Positions 32,733-39,192 of a stretch of 52,718 nucleotides of DNA are shown here, piece by piece; the stretch's first letter is position 1, and every line of letters begins with the position of its first letter. The position numbers and the translations under genes are program-made. This stretch comes from Roseateles sp. (GTDB taxonomy: Bacteria; Pseudomonadota; Gammaproteobacteria; Burkholderiales; Burkholderiaceae_C). Location: positions 1 through 52,718 of the forward strand of contig JAFALK010000071.1 of the NCBI GenBank assembly GCA_019234295.1. The letters are read 5' to 3'. The notes under the pieces were generated by a model. It was not told the DNA's origin and did no database searches. It was given only the letters and a program-made list of their open reading frames with translations.

Positions 32733-33473
32733 GAAGCGGCGGCGGAGCAGGGCGGCGAGGTCGTCGGCCATGTGATCTCCACCATGTCGGACATCTCTTC
32801 GAGCTCGCAGAAGATCTCCGAGATCATCGGCGTGATCGACAGCATCGCGTTCCAGACCAACTTCCTCGCGCTGAACGCGGCGGTGGAAGCCGCGCGGGCC
32901 GGCAAGCAAGGACGCGGCTTTGCCGTTGTGGCCAGCGAGGTGCGCGCCCTCGCCCAGCGATCGGCCGGCGCTGCCAAGGAAATCAAGACGCTGATCCTGG
33001 CCAGCGCTGAGAAGGTTGAGACCGGCAGCGGCCTCGTGGGCAGTGCAGGCGAGGCCAACTCCAACGTGGTGGCCCAGGTGCGGCGCGTGAACGATCTCGT
33101 GGGCGAGATCAGCGCCGCGAGCCTCGAGCAGAGCCAGGGCATCGGTCAGATTGGCGATGCTGTGGCCCAGCTCGACCAGGTGACGCAGAGCAATGCGGCT
33201 CTGGTGGAGCAGAGCGCTGCTGCGGCCGAGAGCCTTCGCCATCAGGCTCGCCGCTTGGCGGAAGCCATGGCCATCTTCAAGATTGCCGGCGAGAAGTCCA
33301 CGCCTGCGTCGGTGCCAGTGCCGCGCATGATGGCCAAACCCGACCTGCGCGTCGCGGCCTCGTCGGCGCCCAAACGCGTTCGCGAGTCCGTCGTGAAGGC
33401 AGCGCCGCCAAAGGCGCCGGCACCCAAGCAGGTCGAGCTGACCGCTGCCAAGGACGACTGGGCCGACTTCTGA
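32733..33473 (+). pseudogene. Methyl-accepting chemotaxis protein, signalling-domain remnant
   Basis: The frame encodes the C-terminal signalling part of a chemoreceptor: [18 protein letters not shown], the hairpin tip [20 protein letters not shown] and [19 protein letters not shown], the returning coiled coil, a flexible linker and the C-terminal tether DDWADF. Upstream in frame there is a stop at 32640-32642 and no membrane helix, ligand domain, HAMP or start codon apart from a GTG at 32772, which lies inside the descending helix. About 50 residues of that helix and everything before are gone. I therefore read it as a 5'-deleted gene; a short soluble protein from GTG 32772 is the alternative. 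Confidence 0.8.
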
Positions 33474-33491
33474 CCTCCGGCCCGCGGGCCC

Positions 33492-35597
33492 TCAGGACAT
33501 CTCGGCGTCCTGCGCCCGCGTGCACCAGGCGTCGAAATGCCGCAGGTCCATGGGTTTGGCCAGCAGGTAGCCCTGCGCCAAGTTGCAGCCGAGCCCTTGC
33601 AGGACCTCGAGTTCAGCCTGCGTCTCCACGCCTTCCGCCGTGACCTGCAAGCCCAGGCCGTGGCCCAGGGTGATGATGGATCCGAGCAGTTCCTGGCGCT
33701 TGGGGTCCTGGTCGACGCCGCCGACGAAGCTGCGATCGATCTTGATCTCGTGCACCGGCAGGCGTTGCAGGTAGGCGAGCGAGGACTGGCCGGTGCCGAA
33801 ATCGTCGATGGCCAGGCGCACACCGAGGCGGCGCAGCGAGTGCATCACGTGAATGGGGTCCTGGGCACTGGTCATGAGTCCCGTTTCGGTCAGCTCAAGC
33901 TGCAGCAGATGGGCCGGCACGCCGGCGCGGTCGAGCATGGCCTCGATGCGGGCAGGCAGGAGTCCATCCTGCAGGTCAAGCGTGGAGATGTTGACCGCGA
34001 TCGGCAGCTCGCGGCCCTGCTGCCGCCATGCGGCCAAGGTGGCCACGGCCTGCTCCAACATCCATTGCGTGATCTGGCGGATGCGTCCCGTGCTTTCCGC
34101 GAAGGGCACGAACTCGTTGGGCGGCAGCCAGCCGCGCTCCGGATGCTGCCAGCGCACCAGGGCTTCCGCGCCGGCGATGGTGTCGTCGTGCAGGCTGCGC
34201 TTGGGCTGCAGGAACTGGCGCAGCTGTCCCTGCGCGATGGCGGCTTCGAGTTCGGATAGCAGGCTCAGGTGTGACAGCCGGTCGGCCTCCTGCTCAGGGT
34301 CGTAGAGAGCGATCTCACTGCGACGGCGCTTGGCCTCGAACATCGCCTGCTCGGCGCGCTGCATCAGCGCTTCTGGGTGGCGGCCATGCCCCGGGCATAG
34401 CGCCACGCCGATGGAGACGGTCAGATCCAGAGCCTGGCCCCGCCACTGGTGCCGATGGTTGAGGCTGGCGTGCAGCTGGGCCACGGCGAACTGCCAGTCG
34501 GCATGCCCGTCCACCGGCAGCAGGACGACGAAAGTTCCGCCCGAGAGGCGGCCGACGATGGCGCCCTGGCCCTGAAGTTGTTCGAGCCGGCCGGCCAGGC
34601 CGAGCAGCAGGGAGTCGCCGGCATCGAAACCGAGCACGCTGTTGACGGTCTTGAGCCGGTCGACATCCATGCACACCAGGGCGTACGGCGTGTCGGCCGC
34701 CTGGCGCAGCCGCTCGCCCGCCATCGCGGCGAAGCGCGTGCGCGTCGCCATGCCCGTGAGCGCGTCCGTGCCTGCCAGTTCCAGCAGGCGGCTTTGCCGC
34801 TCGCCAACGGCCAGAGCCAGCGCGTTCAGCGAGGCGGAGAGCTGGCCCAACTCGTCCTGGGCTTCGACGCAGACGCGGTGCTCGTAATCGCCCGAGGCAA
34901 TGGCCAGCGCACCGCCTTCGGCCTCCTCCAGCGGCCGCACGACGCTGCGCGCCACAAGCACCGCCAGCAACGCCCCGCTGGCCAGCGCAATGCCACAGTA
35001 CAAGAGTGTCAGCCGTCCGTCGCGTTCGATCTCCTCGCCGAGGCGGCGAAGTTCCTCGACCGTGGCGCGTCGGGCCGAGTCGCGCAGCACGCGCGTTTCG
35101 CTCACCAGCGCGGACAATGCGGGCTCGAGTCGGCTCCCCCGCCATTCACGCGCCGCCTCGTTGCGACCGTCGTCGAGGGTTCGCGTGGCGACGGCGAGTT
35201 CGCTGCGGAAGACCCGCAGGTTGCCGAGCAGCTCGTCAAGTTCCTGTTCGGCGTTCTCGTCGACGCCCCGGTGCGCGCGCATCCTACCGGCGGCGTCCTG
35301 CAGGCGCTGCTCGGCCGCATCGATCTCCAGCCGCGCTCGCTGGCGGTTCTCGGGCGCGCCCCCCATCAGCACGAGCAGCTTGCGGGCCGCGTCGGTGGCG
35401 CTTTCGTTCACTTCGTTGGCGATGAAGAGCAGGTCAGCCTGCTCGTTGACCACGTGGGCGTAGGCATGGCTTAGCGCCTGCTGCCGCTGCCAGGACAGTG
35501 CGGCCAGCAGCAGCGGCAAAGCCAGCAGCAAGGCGAAGGAGGCCCGCAGTCTGGTGGCGATGCGCAAGCGCGACACCAGGCGGATCAGCGCGTTCAT
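33492..35597 (-). CDS. Membrane GGDEF-EAL protein: likely c-di-GMP phosphodiesterase with degenerate cyclase domain
   Basis: A 701-residue protein. Membrane helices at residues about 20-36 and 197-217 flank a helical periplasmic sensor region; HAMP follows (about 218-270), then GGDEF and EAL domains. The GGDEF site reads SGGTF (352-356), lacking the catalytic Asp/Glu, so cyclase activity is unlikely. The EAL domain keeps its residues: GAEALVRW (EAL 478-480), NIS, ELTET, IDDFGTG (597-603), KID (619-621) and AEGVET (654-659). It should hydrolyse c-di-GMP. It overlaps siaD by four bases, so a cyclase and a phosphodiesterase are translationally coupled as the last genes of the sia operon. Confidence 0.93.
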   Translation of the reverse strand: MNALIRLVSRLRIATRLRASFALLLALPLLLAALSWQRQQALSHAYAHVVNEQADLLFIANEVNESATDAARKLLVLMGGAPENRQRARLEIDAAEQRLQDAAGRMRAHRGVDENAEQELDELLGNLRVFRSELAVATRTLDDGRNEAAREWRGSRLEPALSALVSETRVLRDSARRATVEELRRLGEEIERDGRLTLLYCGIALASGALLAVLVARSVVRPLEEAEGGALAIASGDYEHRVCVEAQDELGQLSASLNALALAVGERQSRLLELAGTDALTGMATRTRFAAMAGERLRQAADTPYALVCMDVDRLKTVNSVLGFDAGDSLLLGLAGRLEQLQGQGAIVGRLSGGTFVVLLPVDGHADWQFAVAQLHASLNHRHQWRGQALDLTVSIGVALCPGHGRHPEALMQRAEQAMFEAKRRRSEIALYDPEQEADRLSHLSLLSELEAAIAQGQLRQFLQPKRSLHDDTIAGAEALVRWQHPERGWLPPNEFVPFAESTGRIRQITQWMLEQAVATLAAWRQQGRELPIAVNISTLDLQDGLLPARIEAMLDRAGVPAHLLQLELTETGLMTSAQDPIHVMHSLRRLGVRLAIDDFGTGQSSLAYLQRLPVHEIKIDRSFVGGVDQDPKRQELLGSIITLGHGLGLQVTAEGVETQAELEVLQGLGCNLAQGYLLAKPMDLRHFDAWCTRAQDAEMS

Positions 35598-36316
35598 CTG
35601 CCGACCGCGCGCGCGGCGCAGACCTGGTTGCGGCCGCCGCGCTTGGCCTCGAACAGCGCCTCGTCGGCGCGGGCATAGGCATCGCCGAAGGCGCCATGCT
35701 CTGCCGTCCAGCTGACGCCGAAACTGGCCGTCACCATGCGGCCGGGCAGGCAGTCAAAGGGCTGGCAGGCGATGGCCTGGCGCATGCGTTCGGCCTGGCG
35801 CAGCGCCGCCTGGAAGGACATGCCGGGCAGCAGGATGGAGAACTCCTCGCCGCCCACGCGACCGATGTCGGCTTCGCTCGTCACGGCGCTTCGCAGGCGG
35901 TTCACGACTTCGCAGATGACCGCATCGCCGGACGGATGGCCGTAGGAGTCGTTGATACTCTTGAAGAAATCGATGTCCAGGACGACGAGGGCCAACGCGC
36001 CGCGGTTCAGGTGTACCGTGGCGCGCTCGAAGATGGCGCCACGGTTGTAGGCGCCGGTCAGCGAGTCGTGCTTGGCCTTGAATTCCAACTGGGACGCGAG
36101 CCGGTGCAGCTCCTCGTTCAGCACATTGAGCTCGCGCTCCTCGCGATCGCTGCGCCGGATCAGACGGCGGCTGTCGCGCATCAGCCGCTCGAAGTGATCC
36201 ACGAGGTCGCCAAGTGCTTCACGCAGCTGCGGGCCCGAGAGCGCAGGATTGTCGCGCGCGGCCATGGCCCGCTCGAGTGCGTTTGACTCCTGCTCGAAGA
36301 GGTCGGGCGTCGGCAT
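35594..36316 (-). CDS. siaD: Diguanylate cyclase SiaD
   Basis: A 240-residue soluble cyclase. An N-terminal coiled coil (about 1-80, with LVDHFERLMRDSRRLIRRSD) precedes a GGDEF domain with an intact GGEEF active site (RVGGEEFSILL), the metal-binding VVLDIDFFKSINDSYGH and the ADEALFEAKRGGRN end. The inhibitory RxxD site is not present before GGEEF (the expected R and D are T and A). In Pseudomonas, SiaD is activated by unphosphorylated SiaC. ATG 36316 follows GAAGG; a GTG at 36343 is an alternative that would overlap siaC. It is coupled to the phosphodiesterase gene. Confidence 0.92.
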   Translation of the reverse strand: MPTPDLFEQESNALERAMAARDNPALSGPQLREALGDLVDHFERLMRDSRRLIRRSDREERELNVLNEELHRLASQLEFKAKHDSLTGAYNRGAIFERATVHLNRGALALVVLDIDFFKSINDSYGHPSGDAVICEVVNRLRSAVTSEADIGRVGGEEFSILLPGMSFQAALRQAERMRQAIACQPFDCLPGRMVTASFGVSWTAEHGAFGDAYARADEALFEAKRGGRNQVCAARAVGR

Positions 36317-36326
36317 GGCGGCGCCT

Positions 36327-36716
36327 TCAAGCGTCAAGGGCACGAAGCTTGATCTCCAGGTTGTGGAAGTCGGCCATCAGCTCTTCGCCGAATTCGCGGA
36401 TGGTGTCGTCCTCGGCGTCGTGCACCCAATGCAAGGTGATGCGGCGTCCCGTGGCGGCCGATTTGTCCAGCAAGTCGAGCAGCGTGAACAGCATCTTGGT
36501 GCTCGAGCTGTTGAAATAGGTCAGCGCGATCTCGACGTTCAGGAGCCGGTCCTGGTCCGGCAGCGCGAGGAATTCGCGCAGGTTGGCGAGAATCGGGCCG
36601 TAGAAGGCTGCGGCGTTTTCGGGAAAGGATTCGCCGCGCAGGCGCAGCTCGTGCGCGTCGAAGCGGAACTCCACTTCGGGCGAGTTGGCTGTCGCCGGGA
36701 TGTGCATGGGATTCAT
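36327..36716 (-). CDS. siaC: Biofilm regulator SiaC (DUF1987)
   Basis: A 129-residue protein of the SiaC family. The family core is LNVEIALTYFNSSSTKMLFT with LLDLLDKSAATGRRITLHW, and the C-terminus ELMADFHNLEIKL. In Pseudomonas aeruginosa the SiaC Thr in this segment is phosphorylated by SiaB and dephosphorylated by SiaA; the unphosphorylated form binds SiaD and stimulates c-di-GMP synthesis. The Ser/Thr run SSST is present here. It is the third gene of the operon, 24 bases after siaB. Confidence 0.9.
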   Translation of the reverse strand: MNPMHIPATANSPEVEFRFDAHELRLRGESFPENAAAFYGPILANLREFLALPDQDRLLNVEIALTYFNSSSTKMLFTLLDLLDKSAATGRRITLHWVHDAEDDTIREFGEELMADFHNLEIKLRALDA

Positions 36717-36740
36717 GGCGTGCGGCCTCTTGTCTTCGGA

Positions 36741-37307
36741 CTAGATAGTGGTCTTGAGGAAGAACATGGCAGTGCCAGGGTCCTCGGTGGTCTGAAATTC
36801 GAAATCGAGCGGCTCGCTGGCGTCACGCGCCATGGTCAGGAAGCCCAGGCCCGCGCCCTTGCTGTCCTCGGGCGCCTCGCTGCGCAGCGATTCACGGTAG
36901 CTGGCCTTGATCTCGTCCAGCGTCATGGTGCGCAACGTCTCCAGCCTCTCCCTCAGGGTCTCGGCCAGGTCGATCGAGATCGGATTGGCGCACAGTAGGA
37001 AGTAGCGGCCCTCGGCATCGACGCCGATGCACACCGAGCCGTGGCGCAGCTCGTTCTGGTCCTGCTCGGGCGGCGTCAGGGAGTCGGCTGAATAGTGGAT
37101 GATGTTCTGCGCCATCTCCACGAAGCAGGAGAACAGGCGCCGGCGAATGGGCCCTGCCGTGCCCGATTGCTCGAGCCGCAGCCGCACGGCCTCGGACATG
37201 GCGGTGATGATGTTTTGCGAGAAATATCCGACGTAGTAGAAGATCACGTTCTTCTGTCGCGCGAGCTCGCAAAACTCCCGGTACTGGTCGTAGGTTTGTT
37301 TTTCCAT
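36741..37307 (-). CDS. siaB: Kinase SiaB
   Basis: A 188-residue protein with the SiaB/DUF6272 pattern. It has an N-box-like helix FVEMAQNIIHYSAD with the metal-binding Asn and a G-box-like GAGLGFLTMARDASEP, features of a HATPase-type fold. In Pseudomonas it phosphorylates SiaC, keeping SiaD off. It lies five bases after siaA and before siaC, the same order as in the known siaABCD operon. Confidence 0.88.
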   Translation of the reverse strand: MEKQTYDQYREFCELARQKNVIFYYVGYFSQNIITAMSEAVRLRLEQSGTAGPIRRRLFSCFVEMAQNIIHYSADSLTPPEQDQNELRHGSVCIGVDAEGRYFLLCANPISIDLAETLRERLETLRTMTLDEIKASYRESLRSEAPEDSKGAGLGFLTMARDASEPLDFEFQTTEDPGTAMFFLKTTI

Positions 37308-37312
37308 GGCGC

Positions 37313-38548
37313 TTAGTTCAGGCGCATGCCGAACAGGGTGAGGTCGTCGCGGCGCAGCTGGCCGCCCTGGTAGGCCTTCAGTTCGGCCATCAACATGACG
37401 CCGAGTTCGGGCATGGGAAGGTCGCGATGGCGTGCAAGCGCCTCACGCAGGCGGCGCTTGCCGAAGGCAATGCTCTTGGGACCGCCGATCTGGTCGATCA
37501 GCCCGTCGGTGCAGGCCAGCAGCAGGTCGCCCGGACTCAGTTCGATCTGCTTGCGGGTCCAGGTGGCATCGAGTGGCGTGTCGGAGTAGCCGAGGCCCAG
37601 GCGGTCGGCATCGATGATCTCCACCTCTTCCTGCCCCGCCCTTTGCAGCAGCAGGGGCGTGCGTGCACCGGCATAGCTGACGCTCTTGGACGTGGCGTCG
37701 AACCACACAAACGCGGCGTCCAGGCCGTCATTGGAGGCCGCATCGCCGGCATCGACCTGGCCCAGCGAGCTCTTGATGCTCTGGCTGACTTCGGCCATCA
37801 GCCGCGCCGGATTCTGCGGGCCATGCTTGTCCAGCGCCTGGCGCAGCGCCGAGTGCGCAATCAGGGTCAGGAAGGCACCGGGCACGCCGTGGCCTGTGCA
37901 GTCCGCGACGGCCGCGAACCAGCCGTCCGCGTGGTCGCAGAACAGGTAGAAGTCGCCTCCGACTGTGTCGCGCGGCTCCCAGATCAGGCAGGCATCGGTG
38001 AGGCTGCGGGCCAGGGCGGAATCCGAGACAGTGAGCATGGAGCGCTGGATCACGCTCGCATACTCGATGCTCTGCATGATGTGGCGGTTGCGCTCGGTCT
38101 GCAGCTCGGCGATCACGCGCATGAGCTCGAGCCCGTGGCCCAGGCCCTTGAATTGGCCGTGCTCGACGACCAGGTAGCCGTCCGCCAGCGCCTTCTCGCC
38201 GGATTCCACGGTCATCAGGGCGAGCTGCTCGATGGGCGTGTCGGCCTCGACGATCAGCGGCGCCTTGTCCATGAACGCGATGCAGCTCTTCTTCTCGAAC
38301 AGCTCTTTGTAGAAGGGCTTGGAGATCTGAGAGAGGAACAGGCTGCGGTTGATCAGGCCGATCGGGCGGCCCGCCTCGAGAACCGGTAGGCTGACCGTCT
38401 CGCGATGCCGGCCGAGGATCTCGTAGATCTGGGCATTGGTGTGCTCGGGCGACACGGCCACGCAAGCCTGAGCCAGGTCACCGGCCACTGGCTGGGTGAA
38501 GCGGACCTGGGGTCGCCATGAGGCGGTCGGCGTTTGTGTGAAGTGCAA
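37313..38548 (-). CDS. siaA: PP2C-type phosphatase SiaA with CBS-like sensor, TTG start
   Basis: A 411-residue soluble protein. Residues about 28-150 form a CBS-like module (SLPVLEAGRPIGLINRSLF, KELFEKKSCIAFMDKAPLIV), then a short coiled linker, then a SpoIIE/PP2C domain with intact acidic metal ligands: GGDFYLF (197-203), VADCTGHGVPGAF (214-226), LLACTDGLIDQIGG and RRDDLTLFGM. It should dephosphorylate SiaC and so turn on SiaD. Pseudomonas SiaA instead has membrane helices, a periplasmic domain and HAMP; none is seen here. The start is a TTG at 38548, seven bases after GGGAG; no ATG lies near. Confidence 0.9.
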   Translation of the reverse strand: MHFTQTPTASWRPQVRFTQPVAGDLAQACVAVSPEHTNAQIYEILGRHRETVSLPVLEAGRPIGLINRSLFLSQISKPFYKELFEKKSCIAFMDKAPLIVEADTPIEQLALMTVESGEKALADGYLVVEHGQFKGLGHGLELMRVIAELQTERNRHIMQSIEYASVIQRSMLTVSDSALARSLTDACLIWEPRDTVGGDFYLFCDHADGWFAAVADCTGHGVPGAFLTLIAHSALRQALDKHGPQNPARLMAEVSQSIKSSLGQVDAGDAASNDGLDAAFVWFDATSKSVSYAGARTPLLLQRAGQEEVEIIDADRLGLGYSDTPLDATWTRKQIELSPGDLLLACTDGLIDQIGGPKSIAFGKRRLREALARHRDLPMPELGVMLMAELKAYQGGQLRRDDLTLFGMRLN

Positions 38549-38811
38549 GCTGCTGCTCCCGAGAAGTTCGTATCGGATGAGCTGCGCAGGCTAGGGCTTG
38601 CAAGTGCAAACACTGTGACACTTGGGTGACCACGCTATGGACAACGCACATGTGTGGGATCCATCACACGGTGCCCGCGAGGGCCGTGTAAGCGCCCAGG
38701 GATAACGTCTGATTCAAGCGTCACTTTGCAGGACGCGGCAGCGCGGAGTTTCACCGCAGCTTCATCGAGCGTGACCATCATGCGGGGCGCCGCAGTTTCT
38801 TCGCGCAAATC
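38549..38811. other. Divergent intergenic region siaA / small unknown gene
   Basis: This 263-base region separates siaA (minus) from a small plus-strand gene. It includes the siaA ribosome binding site, an AAGTG/CACTT inverted repeat near 38600-38622 and a CRP-like dyad at 38653-38668. I saw no clear -10/-35 pair on either strand. Confidence 0.5.
38653..38668. promoter_or_regulatory. CRP-family operator-like dyad
   Basis: TGTGGGATCCATCACA matches the CRP-type consensus TGTGA-N6-TCACA at nine of ten fixed bases and has a GATC centre. It is about 105 bases upstream of the siaA start. CRP/FNR-family regulators of c-di-GMP-related genes exist in betaproteobacteria, so the location is reasonable, but one match in a GC-rich genome is weak evidence. 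Confidence 0.4.
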
Positions 38812-39192
38812 ATGGAATTCCTGAATGCAGGCCGGCCCGAAGAGGGCCCGCTGGTGCGGATCCCCGCCCTCATGCAAAGCCACTATTCGAGCCAGCCGAT
38901 CGCGGCTGTGGTGCGCGGCTCCAGCGCGCTGACGCAGCGGCTGCGCGAATGCAGCGAGATCTGCCGCCAACGCCGCCTGAGCCACCTGATCATCGAGGGC
39001 GCGCCCGAGCGCTGGGAGATCGAAGGCCGCGAGCTGGGCCTGCCACTCGGAGAGGCTGATCTCATCGTCCTGCCAGAGAGCTTCTGGTTCCGGGACCGGG
39101 TGCGTGGGCGCAAGACCGTGCTGACGAGCACGCCCGTCTTGATCGAGGAATGGCTCGCCATGACGGCGAGCGCAGGCTGCGTTTGGACCTAG
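38812..39192 (+). CDS. Hypothetical protein between siaA and the EAL-CBS-GGDEF gene
   Basis: A 126-residue soluble protein that I do not recognise. It looks like an alpha/beta protein: a helix LTQRLRECSEICRQRRLSHL, a strand LIIEGAPERW, and an acidic/aliphatic stretch LGEADLIVLPES. There is no signal peptide, membrane helix or known active site. No ribosome binding site is visible before ATG 38812. Its stop overlaps the stop of the convergent EAL-CBS-GGDEF gene by four bases. Composition is more protein-like than the opposite strand, which is why I call it; function is open. Confidence 0.55.
   Translation: MEFLNAGRPEEGPLVRIPALMQSHYSSQPIAAVVRGSSALTQRLRECSEICRQRRLSHLIIEGAPERWEIEGRELGLPLGEADLIVLPESFWFRDRVRGRKTVLTSTPVLIEEWLAMTASAGCVWT

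Noticed and set aside
33479..33490. Palindrome GGCCCGCGGGCC between the chemoreceptor remnant and the GGDEF-EAL gene as a terminator
   Set aside because: There is no loop space for a stable hairpin and no T tract on either side; such short GC palindromes are expected by chance at this GC content.
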